DNA of 64,000 bases from Dyella monticola (GTDB taxonomy: Bacteria; Pseudomonadota; Gammaproteobacteria; Xanthomonadales; Rhodanobacteraceae). Positions within the stretch are counted from its first letter, which is position 1, and the number at the start of each line of letters is the position of its first letter. Position numbers and translations under genes: made by a program. The notes beneath the pieces are model-generated. The model was not told the DNA's origin, did not search any database, and was given only the letters and a program-made list of their open reading frames with translations. Shown piece by piece: positions 44,852 through 53,705 of this stretch. The stretch spans positions 214,837 through 278,836 of the forward strand of contig NZ_QRBE01000004.1 of the NCBI RefSeq assembly GCF_003363155.1, written 5' to 3'.

Positions 44852-45964
44852 ATGTCCAATCTCAACGCTCTGTTCAAACCCTACCGACTGAACGCGCTCA
44901 ACCTACCGAACCGCGTCGTGATGGCGCCGATGACGCGCTCCATGTCTCCAGGCGGCGTGCCGACCACCGAGGTCGCCAGCTACTACCGTCGCCGCGCGGA
45001 ACATGGCGTCGGCCTCATCATCACGGAGGGAACCGGGGTCGGCCGCGCGGCCTCGCTCAACGAACCTGACATGCCGCACTTCCATGGCGAGGCGGCGCTT
45101 GCTGGCTGGAAGAACGTGGTTGACGAGGTTCATGCAGTAGGTGGACGCATCGTGCCGCAGCTGGTGCATGTGGGGCACAAGCGGTCGGCCTCACTGCCAA
45201 ACTGGACACCACCGGCGCCCTATGAAAGTCCCTCGGGGCTCTCCGTGACAGGCGAGCCTGTGGGGCGATCCATGAGCGAAGCGGATGTGGCCGACACCAT
45301 CGATGCGTTCGCGCGTGCAGCGCTGGATGCCGAGCGGCTTGGGTTCGACGGCATCGAGCTGATGGGTGCGCACGGCTATCTCCTCAATCAGTTCTTCTAT
45401 GACCATCTCAACGTGCGCAATGACCGCTACGGCGGCGCGACGCTGGTGGAGCGCTCACGTTTCGTTGTCGAGATTCTGAAGGCCGTGCGGTCGGTGGTGA
45501 GTGCCGGCTTCCCGGTGATTCTCCGCCTGTCGCAATGGAAACCCAAAGACTTCAGTGCACGGCTCGCAGAGACGCCCAACGTGCTGGAAAAGTGGCTTGG
45601 CCTGCTCGTCGAAGCGGGTGTGGACGCCTTCCACCTCTCGCAGCAAAAATTCTGGCTGCCTGCCTTCCCTGAGATCGATGGGGAGCTGAACTTTGCCGGT
45701 TGGGCGAAGAAGCTCACCGGCGTGACCGCGATAACCGTCGGCGCCGTTGGTCTATCCGGCGACGTCTACGAATCCCTCGGCGGCAAGAGCGCCCAATCCC
45801 AGCCGCTGGATGGACTGCTCGCGCGGCTGGAGCGCGACGAGTTCGACCTGGTAGCGGTCGGACGCGCATTGCTCCAGGACCCTGCGTGGCTTGAGAAGGT
45901 GCGCAAAGGTCGTGTCGAAGAGATTGCCGACTTCACGCCGGCGGCTTTTGCCACGCTGAGCTAA
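44852..45964 (+). CDS. Old Yellow Enzyme family alkene reductase
   Basis: 370 residues from the ATG at 44852, behind the ribosome site 'ggaaagg'; an ATG at 44786 lacks one. An FMN TIM barrel: 'LPNRVVMAPMTRSMSPGGVP' near the N-terminus, 'LIITEGTGVGR', 'PQLVHVGHKRS', 'GFDGIELMGAHGYLLNQF' and 'NVRNDRYGG' are OYE/NADH:flavin oxidoreductase signatures. Reduces activated C=C bonds such as N-ethylmaleimide or enones with NAD(P)H. Single gene, no obvious partner. Confidence 0.92.
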   Translation: MSNLNALFKPYRLNALNLPNRVVMAPMTRSMSPGGVPTTEVASYYRRRAEHGVGLIITEGTGVGRAASLNEPDMPHFHGEAALAGWKNVVDEVHAVGGRIVPQLVHVGHKRSASLPNWTPPAPYESPSGLSVTGEPVGRSMSEADVADTIDAFARAALDAERLGFDGIELMGAHGYLLNQFFYDHLNVRNDRYGGATLVERSRFVVEILKAVRSVVSAGFPVILRLSQWKPKDFSARLAETPNVLEKWLGLLVEAGVDAFHLSQQKFWLPAFPEIDGELNFAGWAKKLTGVTAITVGAVGLSGDVYESLGGKSAQSQPLDGLLARLERDEFDLVAVGRALLQDPAWLEKVRKGRVEEIADFTPAAFATLS

Positions 45965-46022
45965 TCGCGGTGGGCGCGTCTTACACGCGCAGTTTCCGAG
46001 CAAAGCTTGGAACGGTGACTAC

Positions 46023-46160
46023 TCAGATAGCAGCGCGCTGCCAATCAGACGCTCCAGCCATGAGTGTGAAAATTCTCGCAGCCTCGCTGACACAGAGTGC
46101 ATATTGATCGATATCAATGGGTCGTGTTTCGTTGACGCAGTTGCCAAGGCTATCTAGCAT
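46023..46160 (-). CDS. small frame, possible gene remnant
   Basis: 45 residues from the ATG at 46160 ('MLDSLGNCVNETRPIDIDQYALCVSEAARIF' region, not contiguous with a known family), with protein-like sequence continuing 14 codons upstream of the ATG to a stop. This suggests the 3' end of a truncated gene. No family recognised. Confidence 0.3.
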   Translation of the reverse strand: MLDSLGNCVNETRPIDIDQYALCVSEAARIFTLMAGASDWQRAAI

Positions 46161-46243
46161 GCGAGGTAGCGTGGGAATACTGACCGCCAAATTGAGGTCA
46201 GAAGCCCACTTGTGGTAAGCCCACTATTTAGGAACGAACTACG

Positions 46244-46780
46244 GTGAGTAGTTTTATAGCCGCATTCTTTCCGAGCTTCCTGGCAACGGTGTTTGGTATT
46301 GCGCTAGGAATCCCGGCGGCCTTCTATGTGAACCGGCGGATGCTCAATGCCCAAATTGACGCGTCGACTGCAATGCTGACGGCACGACGCAAAGTGGCTG
46401 CGAAGGTTCTCATCCAGTCCTGTCTATACAACATCAAAGTACTGGAAAGTGTCGCCGAGTTTGCCATGCAGGGAAAAGTGATGCGGAAGCTGGACCTCCA
46501 GCTCACGACTTGGGACGCTGTTGGGCCTGTTCTCACGCCCGACTTTCCCGACCCGATGCTACTTCAACAACTGGCGCATCACTGGGTGCGGTTGCGACAT
46601 CTGGAGCTCTTAAATGACGATATGTTTCGTCGTGAAGTAGGCATGCTACCCGCATTCAAGGATGACGATATGATGCTTGGCATGTGGGGAGAGCTGTATG
46701 AGCTATCCACCTCCCTGTCCAGGCATGCATCGCAAACAGCTGAGGCGCTTAAGCCTTACTCTGCAAGTGTCGAGGAGTGA
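46244..46780 (+). CDS. hypothetical membrane-anchored protein
   Basis: 178 residues from a GTG. One N-terminal membrane helix ('FLATVFGIALGIPAAFYV') is followed by a cytosolic helical domain ('ARRKVAAKVLIQSCLYNIKVLESVAEF'). This topology (short anchor then helical bundle) is common in small accessory genes beside defence cassettes, but no family is recognised. Divergent in direction from the nuclease genes that follow. Confidence 0.55.
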   Translation: MSSFIAAFFPSFLATVFGIALGIPAAFYVNRRMLNAQIDASTAMLTARRKVAAKVLIQSCLYNIKVLESVAEFAMQGKVMRKLDLQLTTWDAVGPVLTPDFPDPMLLQQLAHHWVRLRHLELLNDDMFRREVGMLPAFKDDDMMLGMWGELYELSTSLSRHASQTAEALKPYSASVEE

Positions 46781-46883
46781 TATATCCGGGATTAAGCCAA
46801 CTCAACCTCCACGTCAGAACTAGTAAAGGATGCAATCAACCAGAGAATCGCCACCTGCCTCAATTCCCGCACAGTCAAAGTTT

Positions 46884-47537
46884 TTAATTTCTGTCATTCG
46901 CCCATTTTTCAACGTGAGACTCGATCAGCTCTCTCAAGGGATGAATAAGACCGGCATCCAGATTATTTGAATTTAGCGATAGCAATGGAACAAATAGTCC
47001 GACACCAATATTTTCCCTGTCTTCAAAATATTCATAGACCCTAGCGTTATATAAGTCCTTGAACAAATTGCGATCATCTACCAACTGCGATTCACCATCC
47101 ACTATTTGCTTGCGATGATAATCGTCATCGGGTGAATCATAAAAATCTGACAGACCTAACTCACAATCGCTGCGTTCAAGATAGATGATGAGAAATGGAT
47201 CGAAGCCCTTCTTTTTAGCATCCTCGTTCATCGGATATATCCTCGAAACAGCGTAAAGAAACGCTTTTTTCTTTCGCCCTTTTTGCTTTGGAGTTGAGTA
47301 ACTGACCTTGTAGCGCCAAAGCCATGCAGTAGAAACGTCATCGGTGGCTGTCGAATCAGTAGCCTCGTGCTCCTTATCCAGCTCAATGCGAGATACGAAA
47401 TCACCCGATAAATTTGGAAGCTCGATGTCTAACTTGTTCTTCAAGGCATTAATTTGCTTCCACACATGACTAATTAAATCAATTGAAGCGATAATTGACG
47501 ACGTAAAGTCCGCATGAGTACGAGTTGCTTCTGTCAT
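46884..47537 (-). CDS. hypothetical partner of the PD-(D/E)XK nuclease
   Basis: 217 residues from the ATG at 47537, overlapping the nuclease gene by 4 bases. Charged, A/T-rich. 'STAWLWRYKVSYSTPKQKGRKKKAFLYAVSRIY' is followed by an acidic block 'YDSPDDDYHRKQIVDGE'. No family recognised. The tight coupling suggests a partner or a regulator of the nuclease. Confidence 0.6.
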   Translation of the reverse strand: MTEATRTHADFTSSIIASIDLISHVWKQINALKNKLDIELPNLSGDFVSRIELDKEHEATDSTATDDVSTAWLWRYKVSYSTPKQKGRKKKAFLYAVSRIYPMNEDAKKKGFDPFLIIYLERSDCELGLSDFYDSPDDDYHRKQIVDGESQLVDDRNLFKDLYNARVYEYFEDRENIGVGLFVPLLSLNSNNLDAGLIHPLRELIESHVEKWANDRN

Positions 47538-48289
47538 TTTTTGATCTCCCAACTCGTTACGTATCCTGCCATTCGCTCGGTGAGCGGCAGCATTGATTCA
47601 GCCAGAAAGCTCCAATGATCCACATGCCACGCCCCAGTGAAATGGTGTGCCTTTGCTTTCAGCGTACCGATTTCCGTCTGGAATGAATCAAACGGAACTA
47701 TGCCCATTTCCGACAAAAAGAGCCCAATGCGGTCTCTCCAGATTGATGTTGCTGGCGAATCGCCCCAGGCACTCTTCAAACTCAAACGGTTGACAAGCTG
47801 ATGCCATGTGACGGCCTTGCATCCCGAGAACACAAGCTGTTCCCGCATATCCGCGTCGCCTACGTTTTTTGACAACAGCACGTGATAGGAATGTTCCTCG
47901 TAACTGCCTCGGCAGAAGGATTCACGCTGCTTTATTAGCTGACCTGAGCCGCTCATCCTCGCGTCCCATTTGACTTCCACAACGAGTCGTTGCATCTGGC
48001 ATTCGGTGGCATCAAAGAAATCCACGACCAGGTCGGGTTCGGATCCTTCAATTCGTGGCCAGAATTGCACGGTGTGCGTTTTAGGGCTTATGGACTTAAC
48101 TTTATGACCAGCCAGACTAGCAATCTCGTAGACAATGGCATAGGCCGATTCGGCATTCATGTACTGAAGTGGGCCAAATACATTCGACGTAATCACGTCC
48201 TCGCTGAGAACGGCTCGCCCCTTCCTCGACTGGTCATGAGTATTTCGGAAATTGCCTAACGGTTTATGTCTGACGATAGCATCTAGCAC
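47534..48289 (-). CDS. PD-(D/E)XK nuclease superfamily protein
   Basis: 251 residues. 'SEDVITSNVFGPL' (Glu30), 'GSEPDLVVDFF' (Asp86) and 'RLVVEVKWDARMS' (Glu105, Lys107) give the PD-(D/E)XK triad in normal spacing, followed by a helix 'GQLIKQRESF'. The C-terminal half ('CKAVTWHQLVNRLS', 'HHFTGAWHVDHWSF') is of unknown fold. Lies between its partner gene and the Mrr-like gene at 48354, all on the minus strand. Confidence 0.65.
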   Translation of the reverse strand: MLDAIVRHKPLGNFRNTHDQSRKGRAVLSEDVITSNVFGPLQYMNAESAYAIVYEIASLAGHKVKSISPKTHTVQFWPRIEGSEPDLVVDFFDATECQMQRLVVEVKWDARMSGSGQLIKQRESFCRGSYEEHSYHVLLSKNVGDADMREQLVFSGCKAVTWHQLVNRLSLKSAWGDSPATSIWRDRIGLFLSEMGIVPFDSFQTEIGTLKAKAHHFTGAWHVDHWSFLAESMLPLTERMAGYVTSWEIKK

Positions 48290-48353
48290 TCGACATACCT
48301 TTTTGAAATCTTGCGCTCAGTCCAGCAACCCCACCCTCTTTGACGTGCCTGCT

Positions 48354-49328
48354 TCATCTCGATCGATCAATGATCCAATCAGAAATCCCGCTTTCAAGCG
48401 CCATGCGCGCGACCTCTTCGGCTCCAACAAGAACCACTCCCGAGTCCTCCCAGTCGTTTTTTAGCTCGTCGGACGACGTGTGGTAAACAAAGAAGAGACG
48501 TGTGTAATGCTCGCGCGCCTGATACTCCTTCACCACAGACTTGAGCACGCCTTGGCTTGTCGCACTTTTAATTTGCACGTACGCCCGCTCGCGTGTAAGG
48601 GGCATCTCCAGATCGAGATCCTTGACCGGCTCGTTACCACCCACGCGACCCAAGCGTCGCCAACCGGCATTGACAAAAGCCATGTCAACTAACACCTCAA
48701 AGTCCCGTTCATGCAACCGACGGATTAAGACGACCAAGGCTTCGAGCAATTCTGTTCGGGCCTGATCTGCCCTCTTTACTTCTTGCGAACGCAGCCCGTT
48801 AATGCGGTTGACCAAGTATTCATGGTCAGCCACATTGCACGTAGTGCTACGGAACATCGACAGCTTTGTGACCGTTCCAGGCAGGCTAGTGCGCGTGAGT
48901 GAATTGCCCTGTGCGTCGGCCGACCGCCAGCCTTCACGGACGCGACGAAAGCTGCTCCAGTCCTTGTCATCGCCTGGATTAGCCCGCTCCGGCTCGCCGG
49001 ACTCAAGGAAGCCGTAGTGTAATTTGTCGTCAATAAACGTCACCCACAGGGTGTCGCCTTTATCCTCGAAAAAAGCTTTCATTTGATTAGCAAAGCTTGA
49101 GGCGATGCGGGCCGAGCAGCCGCTGTCTTCTAGCCAGCCCTGGCGGATCTCACCCCACTTACCTTCGCGGCACAGTTGGAGAGCTTCCGGGTCTGCGGAC
49201 TCGAATCCAAAACGAAGTATGCTTTTCTCCAAACTCTCCTGCTCCCACCTGCCGCCCGCGCCGAGCTTCACGTAGCGGACGTGTTTAGGTGCAATAGGAA
49301 AAGCAATCGGCTTGCTCTTGGCGTCCAT
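48354..49328 (-). CDS. Mrr-like PD-(D/E)XK nuclease-fold protein, copy B
   Basis: 324 residues from the ATG at 49328; the frame extends to 49424 but the added part is not conserved in the paralogue. Same architecture as the protein at 1385-2305: N-terminal 'VRYVKLGAGGRWE...ILRFGF', central 'GTVTKLSMFRSTTCNV...YLVNRING', and C-terminal 'DFEVLVDMAFVNAGWRRLGRVGGNEPVKDLDL' plus 'AYVQIKSAT' (Gln-x-Lys). Likely a type IV-like or modification-dependent restriction protein. It is followed by the nuclease/partner pair. Confidence 0.7.
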   Translation of the reverse strand: MDAKSKPIAFPIAPKHVRYVKLGAGGRWEQESLEKSILRFGFESADPEALQLCREGKWGEIRQGWLEDSGCSARIASSFANQMKAFFEDKGDTLWVTFIDDKLHYGFLESGEPERANPGDDKDWSSFRRVREGWRSADAQGNSLTRTSLPGTVTKLSMFRSTTCNVADHEYLVNRINGLRSQEVKRADQARTELLEALVVLIRRLHERDFEVLVDMAFVNAGWRRLGRVGGNEPVKDLDLEMPLTRERAYVQIKSATSQGVLKSVVKEYQAREHYTRLFFVYHTSSDELKNDWEDSGVVLVGAEEVARMALESGISDWIIDRSR

Positions 49329-49774
49329 AACAGTCCCCTTGTTGATGGTGTCCCAGAGAATCTTACCATGCTCGTGGCCCCCAGCTTCGTGGGGTATAAG
49401 GCCACGCTGGCCTGTCATCGTCACCAGAAAACAGTTTGCCGGTTAACATAGGAGCCGCAGCTGGCCGCGATACCAGGCTAAGAGTTAACCATCAAAGCTT
49501 AGAAGCTTCTTTGACGATCCCGATGACTGCCAAACGTCTGTTATAGCCCACGGGGTGGTGCTGGTAACCCGTTTTGATACTCCGTCGACGCGCTGTCTAC
49601 TTCGGGCGCACCGCTGTAACGCCTGTCGAGCTATTCCCCAGCCGACTCATAGTTCACTGCTCATCGTTACGAAATGCGATGCATATTGGCGCCATCACGC
49701 TTTCGAAGGGGTGAACACGCTTCTGTCTGCGGTGGAGCCGACGTCGAACCTTATGCTGAGAAGCCCCTCCCCCA
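49329..49774. other. intergenic, no gene seen
   Basis: No frame with protein character on either strand. The right end (from 49773) is the start of the duplicated segment also present at 63791. Confidence 0.5.
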
Positions 49775-49982
49775 TCACTGCCACATCCAGCCCTGCTTAC
49801 CCATCACATTCTCCTTACCCACTCGATCCAGCGCCTCACCAATCTGCACGCTGATCTCCATGAAGTAATAACTAAGCAGCGCGCGGCTGATGGTTAACGT
49901 CGCATCGCCGCTTGCCTCGCTCTCATCGTTGTGGGCAATGCGCGCCATCAACGCCAGCATGCCTTGGATGCTTTTGAGTTCT
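49773..49982. repeat. direct repeat copy 1
   Basis: About 210 bases nearly identical to 63791-64000 in the same orientation, covering the 3' part of a small minus-strand gene. The last 100 bases match base for base by eye; differences cluster in the first half. Confidence 0.85.
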
Positions 49983-50047
49983 TCGTAGCCTTCTTCGGAC
50001 AATAGATAGAGTTGCGGGCCGGATGGGCCGCTGTGCTTGTCTTCCAT
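49775..50047 (-). CDS. small helical hypothetical protein (duplicated)
   Basis: 90 residues from the ATG at 50047 (behind 'ggag'). Two long helices, 'EEGYEELKSIQGMLALMARIAHND' and 'TLTISRALLSYYFMEISVQIGEALDRVG', joined by a polar loop. No family identified with certainty. A near-identical copy is at 63793-64000. Confidence 0.65.
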   Translation of the reverse strand: MEDKHSGPSGPQLYLLSEEGYEELKSIQGMLALMARIAHNDESEASGDATLTISRALLSYYFMEISVQIGEALDRVGKENVMGKQGWMWQ

Positions 50048-50148
50048 GGGGTGCTCCACGCGCTTAGGTCACGCCGCGTATTGCGCGCGGCGTGAAGGGC
50101 TGCAGGAAAAATCCTGCATGGGTAGGCGGAATGTTCTGTATCCGTTTT

Positions 50149-50265
50149 CTACGTTTGCCCACTTGGGCCCGACGCCGCGCCGTAGGCGGGGCGGTGAAGT
50201 CGTATAAAGGTCGGCGTGGCGGGGGCGCGCGGTGGCGTGCTTGCCGTATGATCGGGAGTAACCAT
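50149..50265 (-). CDS. very small protein, tentative
   Basis: 38 residues from the ATG at 50265 with 'gagag' upstream: Pro/Thr/Ala-rich and ending 'RLHRPAYGAASGPSGQT'. It lies downstream of the helical small gene's promoter side. Coding status is uncertain. Confidence 0.3.
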   Translation of the reverse strand: MVTPDHTASTPPRAPATPTFIRLHRPAYGAASGPSGQT

Positions 50266-50918
50266 GGTCAACTCTCTTCTAGTTGGTTGTGGCCAGCGGA
50301 TCGTCTGAGCGCTCACTCTGGCGATCCGCGCAACTTCACTCATGTCGGGTGTGCCGTGCTCATCCAAGCCCGATGGGCACACCCGACCCGAACACCATCG
50401 CACAGTTGCAGCGTGATATCTGTCAGTGCAGGCAGATACGTTGTGACGGTAAAGCTGATGCGTGCGCTACGCGGATGATGAACCGCGCGACCCAGAAAGC
50501 GATTTCGATGAGGTGCGTCACAAGCGCGCGCACCATGATACCCGCAACCCTTCCGGTAGCAGGCTAAACGATGCTTTTCCTAGCGTGGCCAATCCATGGT
50601 TTCCGCCGCACTGCTTGCGCGTTAAACCCCAGTTGGCCATCACCCGCACGTTGCCGAGCCGCTTTATGCGGCTGCCGTGACCGACACACCGAGTGCTGGA
50701 AGGCGCATCTTGCGCGATGGCCAACTCATGCGAGACGCGAGCGGCAAACGCATGTGATATCGCGCATCTTTGCCTCAAAGCACCGCCTGCATCACTCCGA
50801 TGGATCCGCGTGTATAGGCACTCACGGCGAGAAAATCCCAGAAGATGCGGTGATGAAGCGAGATGCGAAATCACTATGCTGAATGTATCGGAAGCTGGAA
50901 AAGAGGGCGGCATCCGCG
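50266..50918. other. intergenic, no gene seen
   Basis: Several overlapping frames on both strands, none with recognisable protein features; probably noncoding or decayed. Confidence 0.5.
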
Positions 50919-51449
50919 TTACCTGAAGAACATGCGCCGAAAGAGTCCGTCTTTCTTGATGAACTGGTGATAGCACACTGCAATCACGTGCAAGACAATC
51001 AAGCCAACAAGCATAACGGCCACGGCGCGATGCACCGTCCACGTTGGGAAGATCGCGAAACTTGGCGGTAGCGGCTCCCCACTTCTGGCGAAAACGATGG
51101 CGGGCAATCGGGCGAGGATGCCCGTGGCGTAGCCGCTGCCTACCATCAGCAGAATCAACACGTAAAAGCCATAGTGGGCGATGGGTGTGATGCGATCGAG
51201 GAAGCAGCTACCGCTGGACAGGCGGGGCGGCCGTGCGGTGCACATCCGAACGATAAAACGGATCATCATCAAAGCAAGAATCAGCATGCCGGCAGCCATG
51301 TGTACTTCCAGTACATCGATCTTGTGTGGATCGGTGTTGGGCGTAACGGCCAATGCAAAGAAACCGATCGCCAGCATGGCGATGATCATCAGTGCGAGGA
51401 GCCAGTGCAGAGCGGCCAGTAAGGGGTGGTAACGGGAGACTTGCGTCAT
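50919..51449 (-). CDS. cybB: cytochrome b561
   Basis: 176 residues with four membrane helices. Heme-ligand His are in 'AALHWLLALM' (15), 'VHMAAGMLILAL', 'VHRAVAVMLVG' and 'LHVIAVCYHQFI'; this is the four-helix di-heme pattern of bacterial cytochrome b561, an inner-membrane quinol:superoxide (or electron-transfer) cytochrome. Same strand as the glyoxalase-like and hydrolase genes, 82 bases after the former, and so possibly in the operon controlled by the AraC protein. Confidence 0.9.
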   Translation of the reverse strand: MTQVSRYHPLLAALHWLLALMIIAMLAIGFFALAVTPNTDPHKIDVLEVHMAAGMLILALMMIRFIVRMCTARPPRLSSGSCFLDRITPIAHYGFYVLILLMVGSGYATGILARLPAIVFARSGEPLPPSFAIFPTWTVHRAVAVMLVGLIVLHVIAVCYHQFIKKDGLFRRMFFR

Positions 51450-51531
51450 CTTTTATTCCTCGACATAAAACAAGAAGGCATTGGCGCCGGAAGGGATGAG
51501 CCGGTTGCGATGCCGGTTAGATGGAGGGCGA

Positions 51532-52584
51532 TCATCCACCGCAGGCATCCTTCGACACTGTTTTGGACATCTCGTGAAATTCAATCAGTAGCCCGAGGTC
51601 CGTTCGGGTCGGCGCCAGGAATGCATGGCCCAACACGCCGCGATAACTCGCAAGCGTGGTCTCGTAGCCACGCTCTGCCCATCGCTTCGCGCGAGGGAGG
51701 TCGTCGACGCCGATACTCAATCCGAGAATTTGCGGGCCGCCTTCATGTAAGGCTCGCGCAGCGATGCCCGCGCCATCCGGCTCAAGTACGAAAATGCTTT
51801 TGCCGCCGACGGGTACGCAGTAACCACGCGCTGCTATTTGCGGGATGCGGATGGGCTTGGCCTTCGCGTAGCCCAATCGTTCAAGCTGCCGCCGATCGAC
51901 GTCGGCCGTGGCCGATAGCAGCCATACCGCCGACAGTTCACGTGCGCTGTTGGGATGCTCGCGCGCGACGCGATCATCGGCATGGCTGAAAGATGTTGTG
52001 TTGCTTGGCGCGTAGTCGATAAAGAAAAGATTGCTCGTCAATGGCTGATGTTGGAACGCGAACAGGCGCCAGCGTGGTGGGCGCGAGGGGCCTCCTCCAT
52101 CGGGATCCGTACGCGATGCAGAAAAAATCGGCGTCGGCGTAAAACCGTCGCGCTGCAATAGCGACCGCGCTTGATCGAGCGCGGACGACCGTAGCCCAAA
52201 CGTCCGGGCGCCGGGACCTCCATGCAGCACCGCCTGATCGGCAAGCATGCCTGGGTCCATCGTCGCGTTGGATCGGGTAATGCCTTCCAGCTCGATATAG
52301 CTCCGATCCGAAAACCGCACGTATCGATTGGCCACGCCGTTGGGGTCACGCCCTGGCCGGATCTGAAACCCGAGCTTGACTGCCATGATCGCAGTGACCT
52401 GATCGATGCTTTGTCCCCATAGCAAGACGTGATCGAGTTCGCTTTGCGTAGCGGGCGCCGGCGTTGCTGTAATTGCAGGCTGACAGATGCCAAAGAGGAG
52501 AATGAATGCGAGCAACAAACGCATGGCACCAGCAGCGCTCGGTGCAACTGGACGATGAAGAGGGATAGCTGGCTTCATGGGCAT
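51532..52584 (-). CDS. secreted glyoxalase-like (VOC) domain protein
   Basis: 350 residues from the ATG at 52584, which shares a base with the stop of the hydrolase gene (TGATG). N-terminal signal sequence ('GAMRLLLAFILLFGICQPAITATPA'). Two glyoxalase-like halves: 'ELDHVLLWGQSIDQVTAIMAVKLGFQI' and a second one around 'GGPQILGLSIGVDDLPRAKRWAERGYE'. The metal- or substrate-binding residues are unclear. Probably periplasmic; function unknown. Confidence 0.78.
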   Translation of the reverse strand: MPMKPAIPLHRPVAPSAAGAMRLLLAFILLFGICQPAITATPAPATQSELDHVLLWGQSIDQVTAIMAVKLGFQIRPGRDPNGVANRYVRFSDRSYIELEGITRSNATMDPGMLADQAVLHGGPGARTFGLRSSALDQARSLLQRDGFTPTPIFSASRTDPDGGGPSRPPRWRLFAFQHQPLTSNLFFIDYAPSNTTSFSHADDRVAREHPNSARELSAVWLLSATADVDRRQLERLGYAKAKPIRIPQIAARGYCVPVGGKSIFVLEPDGAGIAARALHEGGPQILGLSIGVDDLPRAKRWAERGYETTLASYRGVLGHAFLAPTRTDLGLLIEFHEMSKTVSKDACGG

Positions 52585-53558
52585 CACGCGACACGCCACA
52601 AGCGCATGGCTTCCGCCGCAATGACATCCGGAAACTCTTCAGGAAAGAACAGTTTCGCGCCGGGTAGAAAGCGGATTCCCTCGGAGCGGGGAAACAGATG
52701 GTCGAGATAATCGGCATCAGCGTGGGAGAAGATGTCGTCCGCCGCACCCCATACGATACGCACCGGTACACGGCTGCGTTTGAGCGAGGCCTCGATACCC
52801 GCCAGCGGATTGGGTACCAGCGCGATGTGAAACGCTTCGTACTGTGCCCTGCGCAAGGGGGAGCTGACGAGTGGCGCAAAGTAGTAGTCGATGGTTTCGT
52901 CCGCGAAATGACTAGGATCGCTGAAAACTGCTTTACCGAACGTCGCGCGGGCAAGCGCCTTGTCGTGGAGCCACTTGGCCGTCGTGGTGGCGAGCGTCCC
53001 CGCACGGGCCATGTCAATCGCCGGCTTGACCTTGGGCGGAGGGCTGTCCGGTTCGACATCGCAGTTGGTCAGCAGCAGCGTTCGCACGCGTTCGGGATAG
53101 TGCGCTACAAAGAGTTGTGCCACCGCGCCGCCGCTGTCGCTGGCGACGATATCCACGGCGGGCATAGCGAGTGTGTCGAGCAACGCGGCAAGCATCGCTA
53201 CCTGGTCGCGCGCTGCCAACGATTGCCGCGCGTGAATTTGGGAGTATCCCAACCCCATGAAATCCGGCGCGACACATCGTCGATGTTGGCAAAGGCGATC
53301 CATCGCACCGCGCCATTGAAAGCCATTGAGCGGCGCGCCATGCAGAAAAAGCGCCGCATCGCCCGTGCCCCGTTCGACATAGGCGATGCGGCCAAAGGGC
53401 ACATCGGCAAAGCGCCGCATGGCGGCAAATGCTGCGGCATCGGTGGCGCGTGGTGAGTTACCGCTTGCGCGAAACGCGTTCGAGCGCGACGCGTAGACCG
53501 CAGCGATGCCAGCGGCGCACGTAGTACCCGCTAGCTGCAAAAATTGCCGACGCCTCAT
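52584..53558 (-). CDS. secreted alpha/beta hydrolase (epoxide hydrolase/dehalogenase type)
   Basis: 324 residues from the ATG at 53558. N-terminal twin-arginine-type signal 'MRRRQFLQLAGTTCAAGIAA'. Oxyanion loop 'FLHGAPLNGFQWRG' (71-84) and nucleophile elbow 'ASDSGGAVAQL' (139-149) with Asp141 where epoxide hydrolases and haloalkane dehalogenases carry Asp. The acid is in 'VWGAADDIFSH'. At the usual position of the catalytic His (after 'PGAK') there is Leu-Phe, so the triad looks incomplete. Divergent from the AraC regulator. Confidence 0.8.
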   Translation of the reverse strand: MRRRQFLQLAGTTCAAGIAAVYASRSNAFRASGNSPRATDAAAFAAMRRFADVPFGRIAYVERGTGDAALFLHGAPLNGFQWRGAMDRLCQHRRCVAPDFMGLGYSQIHARQSLAARDQVAMLAALLDTLAMPAVDIVASDSGGAVAQLFVAHYPERVRTLLLTNCDVEPDSPPPKVKPAIDMARAGTLATTTAKWLHDKALARATFGKAVFSDPSHFADETIDYYFAPLVSSPLRRAQYEAFHIALVPNPLAGIEASLKRSRVPVRIVWGAADDIFSHADADYLDHLFPRSEGIRFLPGAKLFFPEEFPDVIAAEAMRLWRVA

Positions 53559-53705
53559 GCTTTCACTCCGTATGCCGGGTCGCTCCCGTAGGCGGATATC
53601 CTGGCAGTGCACAACAGGGTCATGCGCGCACAAAGGGCCGGTTTCAGGCACATATGTATGATTTCCAGCACATGCATCCGGGCCGTCCGTATACAAGGAT
53701 GGAGC

